DNA of 64,000 bases from Thiodiazotropha sp040507225. GTDB lineage: Bacteria > Pseudomonadota > Gammaproteobacteria > Chromatiales > Chromatiaceae. The DNA lies in assembly GCA_040507225.1 (NCBI GenBank), contig JBEVVG010000001.1:1798001-1862000 (forward strand). The letters are read 5' to 3'. Positions 26,133-35,297 of the stretch are shown here, piece after piece; the first letter of the stretch is position 1; each line of letters begins with the position of its first letter. The position numbers and the translations under genes were made by a program. A model generated the notes under the pieces. It did not search any database and was not told the DNA's origin. It saw only the letters and a program-made list of their open reading frames with translations.

Positions 26133-27593
26133 TCAGCCGGAACGTCTCTGGGATGCCTGTGCGCCTGAGCTGGCGGTCCCACGACTTACCAGATAGATCG
26201 ACAGGCTGGAAAACACAAATCCCGGAACGATCTCGTAGAGATCGAAAACACCGCCTTGCAGCGGTCGCCAGACTACCACCGTCAGGCCACCCACCAGTAT
26301 GCCGGCCAGGGCGCCCCAGCGGTTCATGCCTTTCCAATACAGTGAAAGCAGCACTGCCGGACCAAAGGCCGCGCCAAACCCGGCCCAGGCGTATGCCACC
26401 AGGTCCAGAACCTTGCTCTCCGGATCCAGAGCCAGGGCAAACGCCGCCAGGGCGATACACAATACTGCCAGTCGGCCGACGATCATCAGCTCCCGTTCCC
26501 CGGCCTGCTTGCGCAGCAGAAGGCGGTAGAGATCGCCGGTGAAGGTGCTCGACGAGACCAGTAGCTGGGAATCCGCGGTGCTCATGATCGCAGCCAGGAT
26601 GGCCGCCAGGCAGATGCCCGCAACCAAGGGGTGAAACAGCAGATCGACCAGGCGGATAAAGACCTTCTCAGCATCCGCCAGAGGCGCGTCGAACACCGGG
26701 ATGCCGAACAGACCCACCAGACAGGCGGCACTCAGGCTGAGGAACACCCAGGTCACCGCGATACGCCGCGCCTTGGGGACAAACTCGGCGGATCGGATCG
26801 CCTTGAAGCGGGCCAGGATGTGCGGCTGCCCGAAATATCCCAAGCCCCATGCCATCAATGAGAGGATCGCCAGCACCCCGAGCGGCTGCCCCTGGGCATC
26901 CGTCCAGGGATTGAGCAGTTGCGGATTAAGCGCCTCGATGGCGGTGATGCTCGACACCAGACCGCCCTGGGACTGCAGCGCGTAGAGGGGGATTACGAGC
27001 AGTGCCAGGATCATCAGCAATCCCTGGAACAGATCGGTCCAGGAAACCGCGAGAAAACCACCAAATGCGGTATACAGCATGATCACCGCCACTCCTGCGG
27101 CCACCGCCCAGATATAGGGTAAACCAAACACGGCTTCGAAAAGCTTGCCCCCGGCCACCAGTCCGGAGCTGGTGTAAAACAGGAAAAACAGCAGCACGAA
27201 GAGCGACGAAACCACCCGGATCAGGCCACTGCGGTCATCGAAGCGATTCGAAAGATACTCCGGCAGGGTCAGGGCATTGCCCGCGGCTTCCGAGGCTACC
27301 CGCAGTCGCGCGGCCACCCAGCGCCAGTTCAACCAGGTGCCGATCCACAATCCCAAGGCGATCCAGATCGACTCCAGGCCGGACAGGTAGGCATACCCGG
27401 GCAGGCCCAGCAACAGCCAGCCACTCATATCCGAGGCACTGGCGCTGAAGGCGGCCACCCAGCTGCCCAGCTGACGTCCTCCGAGGACGAAGTCGGAGAG
27501 ATTACGGGTGCGCTGCCAGGCCACCACGCCGATCCCCAGCACCACCAGCAGGTAGACCGCAAAACTGGCCCAAACCAGGCTCGTGGAATTCAT
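26133..27593 (-). CDS. putP: Sodium/proline symporter
   Basis: A 486-residue SSS-family transporter with about 13 membrane segments. Family motifs include FVLGGRQLGSWVAAFSASAS, SDMSGWLLLGLPGYAYLSG and SWTDLFQGLLMILAL. It imports proline with Na+, as nutrient or osmoprotectant. The ATG overlaps the stop of the radical SAM gene by 4 bp. Confidence 0.9.
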   Translation of the reverse strand: MNSTSLVWASFAVYLLVVLGIGVVAWQRTRNLSDFVLGGRQLGSWVAAFSASASDMSGWLLLGLPGYAYLSGLESIWIALGLWIGTWLNWRWVAARLRVASEAAGNALTLPEYLSNRFDDRSGLIRVVSSLFVLLFFLFYTSSGLVAGGKLFEAVFGLPYIWAVAAGVAVIMLYTAFGGFLAVSWTDLFQGLLMILALLVIPLYALQSQGGLVSSITAIEALNPQLLNPWTDAQGQPLGVLAILSLMAWGLGYFGQPHILARFKAIRSAEFVPKARRIAVTWVFLSLSAACLVGLFGIPVFDAPLADAEKVFIRLVDLLFHPLVAGICLAAILAAIMSTADSQLLVSSSTFTGDLYRLLLRKQAGERELMIVGRLAVLCIALAAFALALDPESKVLDLVAYAWAGFGAAFGPAVLLSLYWKGMNRWGALAGILVGGLTVVVWRPLQGGVFDLYEIVPGFVFSSLSIYLVSRGTASSGAQASQRRSG

Positions 27594-28882
27594 GGATCAG
27601 ACCTCCCGTTTCCCCGGATCTTCGCCAGATAGGCGTTCTTCATAGCCGACTCGAGCGCCTGATTCGAAGCGTATTCGAAACCGAAGACCCTGTCCCACAG
27701 GTCATGGTTCTCCATGCACAAATAGAAAAAGACCTCGTCGTGCCAGGCCTCAAGGCCCTGGTAGGCAAAGCGGAACATCGCCTCCTTCACCGCTCTCGGG
27801 TAGGAGAGCTTGCCATCACTCTCAACCATTGGCATCTGCAGTATCTTGCTGCGGAATCCCGGCCGGGCCCGCAGCTGTTTGATTACCGGCTTGATGTAGG
27901 TGAGCGTACCCAGTGAGACGAGCACCACCTCGCGGGGTGAGAACCCGGTATTCAGTCTGTGCAGCAATTCCCCGTAATCCTCCTGCCAGGCGTCGTAATG
28001 AATCATCGGGTGCAGATGAAATCCGACCCGCACACCCTTGTCCGCCAAGCGCCGCGCCGCACCGAGGCGGTCGTCCAGGGTCGCGGTCAGGTGTTCCTCA
28101 TGTTCGATCAGCGTGGGGGTATTCAAAGACCAGGTACAGAGAATGTTCGCCGGTACTTCATGCTGTAACAGGTAGGCGATGTTCTTCGACTTGGTCTTGA
28201 GTTCCAGGATGACATTGGGATGCTGCCGGGCAAACTCGAACAGGGCATCCAGGATACCGCCCTGGTTGCCCCACATCAGCGAATCGGAGGATTGACCGGT
28301 GCCGATGTGATAGACCTGCCCGGGGTCGAGTTCGAGTCGTGCGAGCTTTTCAGCGAATGTCCCATCGAAGCGCACCTCGTCGCCATGATAGAAGGACTGA
28401 ATGCTGCAATAGCTGCAGTCGAATCCGCAGTTCTCCACCGCATCGAGTGTCATCAGGTTACAGCAGCGGGTACGTGGCGATGCGACCGGGCAGAGCCCCA
28501 GACCGAGCCGCTCCCTGACCACCTCGACCCGCCGAATGCGCTGCTCCGCCCGGGGTGGAGTGAGGGGTATCTCCGGATAGTGATTGGGTTGTTGCCGAAA
28601 CGTCTGGCAACGCTGCCGCAGGCTCTCGAGCAACCACTGACGTTGCTGCTTGGGGGCCCCGCTCGGGGGCGCCTCAATGGGCCAGGCGGACGCCAGGCCG
28701 CCCTCGCCCCACATCGCCAGATCCACCGCCATGTCGCACAGTTGTCGCAACTCCTGGAAGGTAAACCGGTAGATCTCGGACTGGCGCTGCAGAAACTCGC
28801 GTTCCGCAGGGTCCAGCCGAGCGATACCCGCCTGCTCCAGCCGAGTCGCTATTGGATCGTCGCAGCCTGATGCCCGGGACAC
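27590..28882 (-). CDS. SPL family radical SAM protein
   Basis: A 430-residue protein related to spore photoproduct lyase. The [4Fe-4S] motif is CGFDCSYC near residue 154, followed by SIQSFYHGDEVRF. Other typical blocks are RTRCCNLMTLDAVENC and the IHYDAWQEDYGELLHRL segment. Spore photoproduct lyase repairs thymine dimers in spores, but homologues in non-sporulating bacteria have no proven role. It starts 13 bp downstream of der and is coupled to putP. Confidence 0.85.
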   Translation of the reverse strand: MSRASGCDDPIATRLEQAGIARLDPAEREFLQRQSEIYRFTFQELRQLCDMAVDLAMWGEGGLASAWPIEAPPSGAPKQQRQWLLESLRQRCQTFRQQPNHYPEIPLTPPRAEQRIRRVEVVRERLGLGLCPVASPRTRCCNLMTLDAVENCGFDCSYCSIQSFYHGDEVRFDGTFAEKLARLELDPGQVYHIGTGQSSDSLMWGNQGGILDALFEFARQHPNVILELKTKSKNIAYLLQHEVPANILCTWSLNTPTLIEHEEHLTATLDDRLGAARRLADKGVRVGFHLHPMIHYDAWQEDYGELLHRLNTGFSPREVVLVSLGTLTYIKPVIKQLRARPGFRSKILQMPMVESDGKLSYPRAVKEAMFRFAYQGLEAWHDEVFFYLCMENHDLWDRVFGFEYASNQALESAMKNAYLAKIRGNGRSDP

Positions 28883-28895
28883 GAGACAAACCCTA

Positions 28896-30284
28896 TTATT
28901 TACGCGTCACGAAGCGCTTCAAGCGTTGGCGCTTCTGAACCTGGCGCTTGGTCAGTTTGTTGCGTTTGCCCTCATAGGGGTTTTCGCCGGAGCGGAACTC
29001 GATGCGGATGGGCGTCCCCTTGAGATTCAGAGCGGTGCGAAAACGGGTGGTCAGATAGCGTTTGTAGCTGTCCGGCACCTGATCGGTCTGATTACCGTGG
29101 ATCACGATCAGCGGGGGGTTCTTGCCACCCTGGTGCGCATATCGCAACTTGATCCGGCGGCCATTGATCAGCGGGGGCTGATGTTCCTGCACCAGGACCT
29201 CGAGGATACGGGTCAGTTCCGGGGTCGAGAGGTCGCTCATGGCGCTCTTGTAGACCTGGTTGACCAGATCGAACAGGTCTCCCACTCCGGAGCCATGCAG
29301 GGCCGAGATGAAGTGCCGGCGGGCAAATTTCAGGAACGGCAGCTTGCGCTCGATCTCCTCCTTGATCCACTCCCGCTGATCCTGGTCGAGACCGTCCCAC
29401 TTGTTCACCACCAGGATCAATGCACGGCCGCTCTCCAGCACATGCCCTGCCAGAGTGGCGTCCTGTTCGCCAATCTCCTGCTGGGCATCGAGCACCAGCA
29501 GCACCACATTGGCTTCCTGTATCGATTGCAGGGTCTTGATGATGCTGAACTTCTCGATGGCTTCCTTGATCCGGGCCCGGCGTCGAACCCCGGCGGTGTC
29601 GATCAGGGTGTAGCGGGTGCCGTTGCGCTCCATCGGCACGTAGATACTGTCGCGGGTAGTGCCGGGCTGGTCGAAGGCCACCACCCGTTCCTCTCCCAGC
29701 AGTCGGTTGACCAGGGTGGATTTGCCCACATTGGGCCGCCCGACCACTGCGATCTGAATACCCTTTTCCTCGCCTGAAACCTCCCCCTCCGGTTCGGGCA
29801 GCTGTTCCAGCACACTGTCGATCAGGCGCCTTACCCCGCGCCCGTGGGCCGCTGCGATGGCCGTGGGTTCACCCAGCCCGAGACGGTAGAAATCATTCAC
29901 TGCCAGGGTCGCGTCGATGTTCTCGCTCTTGTTGATCGCCAGGGTCACCGGTTTCCCGGTTTTGCGCAACGCCTGGGCAATGATCTCATCGCCTCCGGTG
30001 CATCCCTCCCGGGCGTCCAGGAGGAACAGGATATGATCCGCTTCGCCGATCGCCTGCTGAACCTGCTGGGCCATCAGGCCGTCGATACCGGCTTCATCGC
30101 CGCTGATGCCACCGGTGTCCACCACCACGTAGGCATGCTTGCCGAGTTTGCCGGTACCGTATTTACGGTCCCGGGTGAGGCCGGGCTGATCCGCGACCAG
30201 GGCATCGCGGCTGCGGGTGAGGCGGTTGAACAGGGTGGATTTACCCACATTGGGACGCCCGACCAGGGCGATGACCGGTAACAT
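28896..30284 (-). CDS. der: Ribosome biogenesis GTPase Der (EngA)
   Basis: A 462-residue protein with two tandem GTPase domains, each with GRPNVGKST (residues about 8 and 184), DTGG/DTAG switch motifs and NKSE/NKWDG, then a KH-like domain ending in a basic tail (KRQRLKRFVTRK). It acts in 50S subunit maturation. Its start overlaps the bamB stop by 1 bp, within the conserved hisS-yfgM-bamB-der order. Confidence 0.97.
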   Translation of the reverse strand: MLPVIALVGRPNVGKSTLFNRLTRSRDALVADQPGLTRDRKYGTGKLGKHAYVVVDTGGISGDEAGIDGLMAQQVQQAIGEADHILFLLDAREGCTGGDEIIAQALRKTGKPVTLAINKSENIDATLAVNDFYRLGLGEPTAIAAAHGRGVRRLIDSVLEQLPEPEGEVSGEEKGIQIAVVGRPNVGKSTLVNRLLGEERVVAFDQPGTTRDSIYVPMERNGTRYTLIDTAGVRRRARIKEAIEKFSIIKTLQSIQEANVVLLVLDAQQEIGEQDATLAGHVLESGRALILVVNKWDGLDQDQREWIKEEIERKLPFLKFARRHFISALHGSGVGDLFDLVNQVYKSAMSDLSTPELTRILEVLVQEHQPPLINGRRIKLRYAHQGGKNPPLIVIHGNQTDQVPDSYKRYLTTRFRTALNLKGTPIRIEFRSGENPYEGKRNKLTKRQVQKRQRLKRFVTRK

Positions 30285-31447
30285 CAGGGTTGCCCGGTCT
30301 CGAGGGGCGAAGCTTTGAGGGCGGTCAGGGTGCCGCCATCATCCAGCACGTAAACCACGTCGTAAACGACCAGTGGCTTGTAGCGAATCGGGTCACTGCC
30401 GAGCTTGACCCGCGCGAGCTGGCGACCATCATCCTGGGACAGCCAGTGTACATAGCCATCCAGATCCCCGACCACCAGGTACTCATCGACCATCGCCGGA
30501 GCGGTGAGGCGTCTCGCATGCAACTCTTTCTGTTGCCACAGGGCCGCCCCATTGCTGGTATCCAGGGCCCACACATGGTCATTGGCATCGGTGACGAACA
30601 GATTCCGCCAGCTGGCGTCCAGACCGGCATGCGAGGAGAGTTTGCGACGCCACAGCACCACCCCGCTGGACTCGGAAACCGCTGCGACATCTCCCTGGAA
30701 AGCCGCCACGTAGACCGTGCCCTCCACCAGCTTGGGATCCGCGTCGATGTCCACCACCCGCTCCAACTCGGTTCTGCCCTGAGGCACGGATATCTCAGCT
30801 TCCCAAGTGACCACGCCAGACTCCAGCGACAGCCCTAGCAGTTTGCCGCCGGCAAATCCCGCAACCACCCGGGACTCGCCGATGAGCGGTGAACTGTCCC
30901 CTCTCAGGGAAAGCACCGGGACACTGCGATCATAGAGCCAGCGCTGCTCACCTGTATCCACGGTGTAGGCCGCGATACCGCCATCCGCGGTGCGGCACAC
31001 CACATATCCAGCGCGAATCGCGGGGGAGGAGAGCACTTCACTGCCGACCCGTTTTCGCCAGCGCAGGGAACCGTCTGTTGCATTGAGCACGATGAGGTCG
31101 GCCTCCAGGCTGCCGAGGGCAACCAGGCCGTCGCCTACCCCGGGCCCGCCACTCAGCGGCACCTCCAGATCCACCGACCAGAGGGTCTTGCCATCTTCCG
31201 CATCCATGGCGTAGACCCCGCCCGAGGGTTCCGCCAGGTACAGCACGCCATCCTTGTAGGCAGGATTGAGCTTGAGCTGCGCCCCATCGGCACCCTCGAA
31301 GCCATCATCCCAGAGGGTTTCGATCTTCAGGGTATTCTGCAACTCGACCAATTCCGCCGGCGGATCCGCATTGTCTTTCCCGGAAAACAGGCTGCAGCCT
31401 GCCAGCAGCAGGAGCAGCGGTATGGGCCAGATTCCCCGCAAGGTCAT
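30284..31447 (-). CDS. bamB: Outer-membrane assembly lipoprotein BamB
   Basis: A 387-residue beta-propeller lipoprotein of the BAM complex. The start at 31447 gives a normal lipoprotein signal (MTLRGIWPIPLLLLLAGCS). Two more in-frame ATGs at 31480 and 31513 exist only because of a 33-bp tandem duplication and would add a polar stretch (MTWRSQSRGAE) before the signal. Propeller repeats with the WxxD/GxxxALD pattern run through the protein (GKTLWSVDLEVPLSGGPGVG, VWALDTSNGAALWQQ). It lies between yfgM and der. Confidence 0.93.
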   Translation of the reverse strand: MTLRGIWPIPLLLLLAGCSLFSGKDNADPPAELVELQNTLKIETLWDDGFEGADGAQLKLNPAYKDGVLYLAEPSGGVYAMDAEDGKTLWSVDLEVPLSGGPGVGDGLVALGSLEADLIVLNATDGSLRWRKRVGSEVLSSPAIRAGYVVCRTADGGIAAYTVDTGEQRWLYDRSVPVLSLRGDSSPLIGESRVVAGFAGGKLLGLSLESGVVTWEAEISVPQGRTELERVVDIDADPKLVEGTVYVAAFQGDVAAVSESSGVVLWRRKLSSHAGLDASWRNLFVTDANDHVWALDTSNGAALWQQKELHARRLTAPAMVDEYLVVGDLDGYVHWLSQDDGRQLARVKLGSDPIRYKPLVVYDVVYVLDDGGTLTALKASPLETGQP

Positions 31448-31506
31448 TTCAGCCCCGCGACTCTGCGACCGCAAGGTCATTTCAGCCCCGCGACTCTGCG
31501 ACCGCC
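31441..31506. repeat. 33-bp tandem duplication across the yfgM/bamB junction
   Basis: Two copies (31441-31473 and 31474-31506), identical except for the base at the downstream edge. Each carries the yfgM 3' end, its stop and the bamB ATG, so the junction exists twice. Confidence 0.9.
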
Positions 31507-32114
31507 AGGTCATCCAGTTTCATCTGCAGCAGGGCCCGGTCCCCGACCGATTCGGTCATGGCCTGGGTATAGGCATCAGCGGCTGCGGCCTTGTCACCCT
31601 TGGCCAGGGCGATATCACCTTGGATCACCCGGTACTCACCGCGGAATTCACCCGCGTCCGAGGCCACCAGTGCCGAGGCCTGGTCATAGGCGCCCTCGTC
31701 GAGGAGGATTCTTGCCAGGTTGAGTCGCGCCAGGCGGACCAGGGTCGGATCCTCCGCCTGCTTGATCACCGACTCGAGCTTCGCCTTGGCCGCCGCCCTG
31801 TCATCACCCTCGAGCATCAGGCGGGCCTCAGCCAGTCCACCGAATACCGCGTAGGCGGTGCCGTCGTAATTCTTCTCCAGCAGTTCGGCCTGTTTGCGCG
31901 CCGACTCCGTGTCAGCGCCCTGCACCGCGTTGAGCATCTGGTTGAAGCCCACCGAGGCCTCCGCCCCGATGCGTTCCTGGTAGTTGCCCCAAGCCTGCCA
32001 GCCGAACACACCGCTCAGCCCGAGCACCAGACCGGCCACCACCGAGGTGCCGTTTTCCTTCCACCATTTCTTGATGGCTTCGACCTGTTCTTCTTCTGTC
32101 TCGTATACGCTCAT
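31482..32114 (-). CDS. yfgM: YfgM, ancillary SecYEG translocon subunit
   Basis: A 210-residue inner-membrane protein with one N-terminal membrane helix (TSVVAGLVLGLSGVFGWQAW) and a periplasmic TPR-like domain. The opening MSVYETEEEQVEAIKKWWKE is characteristic. YfgM works with PpiD and SecYEG in handing over periplasmic clients. It is 31 bp downstream of hisS. Its 3' end is part of the 33-bp duplication. Confidence 0.92.
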   Translation of the reverse strand: MSVYETEEEQVEAIKKWWKENGTSVVAGLVLGLSGVFGWQAWGNYQERIGAEASVGFNQMLNAVQGADTESARKQAELLEKNYDGTAYAVFGGLAEARLMLEGDDRAAAKAKLESVIKQAEDPTLVRLARLNLARILLDEGAYDQASALVASDAGEFRGEYRVIQGDIALAKGDKAAAADAYTQAMTESVGDRALLQMKLDDLAVAESRG

Positions 32115-32145
32115 TGTGGGTTATCCATCCGGTTCGATTATTCAG

Positions 32146-33426
32146 TTACTCGGCGCCCGTCAGCACCTGTTGCGCGAGTGCCGTTTCGAGCTCTGCCAAC
32201 GCCAGGGCCACCTGCTCCCCGCCCCGCAGGGGTTTCAGGGCAATTTCGCCCCGGGCTAATTCATCATCACCCAGAATCAGGGCAAACGCGGCCTGGCTCT
32301 TGTCCGCCTTTTTCATCTGACTCTTGAAACTGCCTCCTCCACAATGGGAGATCAGGCGCAGCTGCGGCAGGGCATCACGCAGCCGCTCAGCCAGCCGCAT
32401 GGCCTCATCAACCGCGGCTTCGCCCTGGCTCACCAGGTAGACGTGCGGCAGCGGCAGATGTTCCGTAATCGTTGTCTCTTCGAGCAGGGCAATCAGGCGT
32501 TCCAGTCCCATGGCGAAACCCACCGCCGGGCTCTCCCGCCCCCCTAGCTGCTGAACCAGGCCGTCGTAGCGTCCGCCCGCACAGACCGTGCCCTGGGCAC
32601 CGAGCCGATGGGTAACCCATTCGAACACGGTCCGATTGTAGTAATCCAGGCCACGCACCAGACGCGGATTCAACACATAGTCGAGTCCCGCGGCCTGCAA
32701 GCCCTGGCACAGGAACTCGAAGTGTTGCCGGGATTCGTCACCCAGGTGTTCCATCAGGGACGGCGCCCCGGCGATCAGGCTCGCCATGTCGGGATTTTTG
32801 CTGTCCAGGATACGCAGCGGATTGCTGTGCAAGCGGCGCTGACTGTCCTCGTCCAGTTGATCCGGGTATTGCTCGAAGTAGGCGACCAGCTGCTCACGGT
32901 AGCGGGCCCGTTCTTCCGCGGTACCTAGGGTATTGAGCTGCAGCTCCAGTCCATCCAGCCCCAGCTCCCTCCAGATTCGCGCGGTGATCAGAATCAACTC
33001 CAGGTCGATATCCGGACCGCTCATGCCGAAGGTCTCGACACCGATCTGATGAAACTGCCGGTAGCGTCCTTTCTGCGGCCGTTCATGACGGAACATCGGA
33101 CCCTGGTACCAGAGACGCTGGGTCTGGTTGAAAATGAGGCCATTTTCAAGACCCGCCCGCACACATCCTGCGGTGCCCTCGGGACGCAGGGTGAGGCTGT
33201 CACCGTTGCGGTCCTCGAAAGTGTACATCTCCTTCTCGACGATATCGGTGACCTCGCCGATCGAACGTTTGAACAGTTCGGTCATCTCGACGATCGGCAT
33301 ACGGATTTCACTGTAACCATAGCGGTCCAGCACGCAGCGAACCCGGTCCTCCAGGAACTGCCAGAGGGGGGTCTGCTGAGGCAGGATGTCTTTCATCCCG
33401 CGGATGGCTTGTATCTGCTTGGCCAT
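32146..33426 (-). CDS. hisS: Histidyl-tRNA synthetase
   Basis: A 426-residue class II synthetase charging tRNA-His. It opens with IQAIRGMKDILPQQTPLW, contains motif 2 (RPEGTAGCVRAGLENG; FRHERPQKGRYRQF), the histidine loops LVRGLDYYNRTVFEWV and GGRYDGLVQQLGG, and a C-terminal anticodon-binding domain. In many gammaproteobacteria ispG precedes it; here rodZ is the upstream neighbour. Confidence 0.97.
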   Translation of the reverse strand: MAKQIQAIRGMKDILPQQTPLWQFLEDRVRCVLDRYGYSEIRMPIVEMTELFKRSIGEVTDIVEKEMYTFEDRNGDSLTLRPEGTAGCVRAGLENGLIFNQTQRLWYQGPMFRHERPQKGRYRQFHQIGVETFGMSGPDIDLELILITARIWRELGLDGLELQLNTLGTAEERARYREQLVAYFEQYPDQLDEDSQRRLHSNPLRILDSKNPDMASLIAGAPSLMEHLGDESRQHFEFLCQGLQAAGLDYVLNPRLVRGLDYYNRTVFEWVTHRLGAQGTVCAGGRYDGLVQQLGGRESPAVGFAMGLERLIALLEETTITEHLPLPHVYLVSQGEAAVDEAMRLAERLRDALPQLRLISHCGGGSFKSQMKKADKSQAAFALILGDDELARGEIALKPLRGGEQVALALAELETALAQQVLTGAE

Positions 33427-33525
33427 GGGCGTTGGAAAAAAATCGTAAAAGCCAGGAAGATTACCACGCCGGACCGGTACAACCTAGCGGGCTGATGAAA
33501 TTCCAGTCAGGCGACCCGGCCCCAG

Positions 33526-34509
33526 TCACTGAGACGGATCGAGGGTGAAGCGTGCAACCTTACCGCGTGCGCGGCTCTTGAGATTGAAAGGCGTGCCATC
33601 GATGCTGAGCGTCACCGCCTCCACATCACCCAGCACGACACTGAACGGACCGTATTCACTGCTCAGCCGGCGCACCGTATCGGGCTGCATTTCACCGATC
33701 ATTCGCACCTTGCCATCCCGGTCACGCACTTCCGTCCAGCAGGGTGCGGTGAAGCGGAACACCAGGGTCTTGGCCACCCCGGGCTGAGGCGTGACGCTGG
33801 GCGAGGTGACGGGTTCGGGGGGGTCCTGTGGTGCCGCCACGGTCGGTTCCTGAGCGGGCTCAGGCTCAGGTGCAAGGATCGCTTCTTCGGACAAGGCCTC
33901 CTCCTCGACCGGAATCACCTCAATGACCTCGATCGGCTCGAACTCAGGCGCAGGACTGGGCTGCGACTCCGCAACCGGGGTCTCCGGCGGGGTATCGGAT
34001 TCGGGTAAACTCGGAAAAACCGCCGTCTCCGCATCGGAGGGGGATTCCGCCGGGCTGGTCAGCGGGGCTACATCCTCAAGTTCGGAACGGGTCTGCCACC
34101 AGAAGAACAGCATCCCCGCAAGCAACAGCACGATACCCCAGGTGATCAGCCGCATAATGCCGGAACCACTGTGCAGGGTCTTGTGAGCCTTGTCTCTTTT
34201 CACCGGCGCCACGCTGACCGAGGCCTCCGGATCCTCCGGCAGCAGTCTCTGGTAATCCGCAATCACCGCATCTTCCTTCAAACCCAGAAGGCGCGCGTAG
34301 TTTCGCAGGTAACCCTTAACGAACACCGGACGCGGCAACTGCTCGTAGTCATCCGTCTCAAGGGCCCGGACCACCGCCGACGTCAGGTGCAGGCGGGACG
34401 CCACCTCGGAGAGATCGAGTCCCAGTTGCTTGCGGCTGCGTTCGAGCTGAGGACCCGGTCCCTGATGGGAAACGCTGACCGCTTCGTTCTCATCCTGATT
34501 CGGAGCCAT
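33526..34509 (-). CDS. rodZ: Cytoskeletal protein RodZ
   Basis: A 327-residue bitopic membrane protein linking MreB to the elongation machinery. It has an N-terminal helix-turn-helix domain (residues about 20-90, LGLDLSEVASRLHLTSAVV), one membrane segment (LITWGIVLLLAGMLFFWW), an acidic Pro/Glu-rich periplasmic linker and a C-terminal DUF4115 domain (LVFRFTAPCWTEVRDRDGK). Its ATG overlaps the pilW stop by 1 bp. Confidence 0.92.
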   Translation of the reverse strand: MAPNQDENEAVSVSHQGPGPQLERSRKQLGLDLSEVASRLHLTSAVVRALETDDYEQLPRPVFVKGYLRNYARLLGLKEDAVIADYQRLLPEDPEASVSVAPVKRDKAHKTLHSGSGIMRLITWGIVLLLAGMLFFWWQTRSELEDVAPLTSPAESPSDAETAVFPSLPESDTPPETPVAESQPSPAPEFEPIEVIEVIPVEEEALSEEAILAPEPEPAQEPTVAAPQDPPEPVTSPSVTPQPGVAKTLVFRFTAPCWTEVRDRDGKVRMIGEMQPDTVRRLSSEYGPFSVVLGDVEAVTLSIDGTPFNLKSRARGKVARFTLDPSQ

Positions 34510-35297
34510 TATCGCGATCTATCCATTTGATTGAGTGACTGGATCTCCGGCGCATCCGGAAAGTCCTTGAAAAGACGCTCCCGGTACTCATTCGCCTTGG
34601 CCGCGTCATGCAGGCTGCGTTCGATGCGAATGCCCAGCAGCAAGGATGCGGCATTGGGCTTGGCCTCACCGTGATAACGCTCCAGGTAGGCCCGGGCGGA
34701 CATGTTGTGCTCCTGCTTCAGGGAGATACCCGCCATCTGTATCAGGGCCGGGGCAAACCTGGGATTCGCGGTGAGCGCCCGCCGGTAATAATTTTCCGCC
34801 TTGTCGATCTTACCCTGCAACTCCACGCACAGACCGGCGTTGGTCAGGGCCACCCAGGGCGTCGAATAGAGGGGGTTGGAGAGGGCTCGTTCGAAATCCG
34901 TGTTGGCGGCCTCGTAACGCCCGCGTCGGCAGTTGTAGCTACCCCGGGCATTGCGGATGAAGGGATCCTTGGGGTTCAGGGACACCGCCCGGTTGAAGTG
35001 TTTTTCCGCCAGCTCACTCTCACCAAGCTTCTGATAGAGAATCGCGATCACATTGTGGGCATCGGCATAGTTGTCATCGACCTCGATGGCCTTCTTGAGT
35101 TTCTGCATGGCCACCGCATTGCGGTTGTCATTCATGTAGGCCATACCCATTTCAACGTAGATCTTGGCCGGACTGTTTTTCTGTTCCGCGCCGAGAGTTC
35201 CGGTGGCATCGGACATGCCACCCTGAGACGCACAGCCCGACAGCACGATCACCAGTACCAGCACGACGAGCCGCCGCCATCCGATTCGATAGTTCAT
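34509..35297 (-). CDS. pilW: Type IV pilus biogenesis lipoprotein PilW/PilF
   Basis: A 262-residue TPR lipoprotein. The lipobox is VLVIVLSGCAS, followed by six TPR-like repeats such as NAVAMQKLKKAIEVDDNYAD and AENYYRRALTANPRFAPALI. The family pilots the PilQ secretin to the outer membrane. It overlaps rlmN by 4 bp and rodZ by 1 bp. The gene order rlmN-pilW-rodZ is conserved in gammaproteobacteria. Confidence 0.92.
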   Translation of the reverse strand: MNYRIGWRRLVVLVLVIVLSGCASQGGMSDATGTLGAEQKNSPAKIYVEMGMAYMNDNRNAVAMQKLKKAIEVDDNYADAHNVIAILYQKLGESELAEKHFNRAVSLNPKDPFIRNARGSYNCRRGRYEAANTDFERALSNPLYSTPWVALTNAGLCVELQGKIDKAENYYRRALTANPRFAPALIQMAGISLKQEHNMSARAYLERYHGEAKPNAASLLLGIRIERSLHDAAKANEYRERLFKDFPDAPEIQSLNQMDRSR

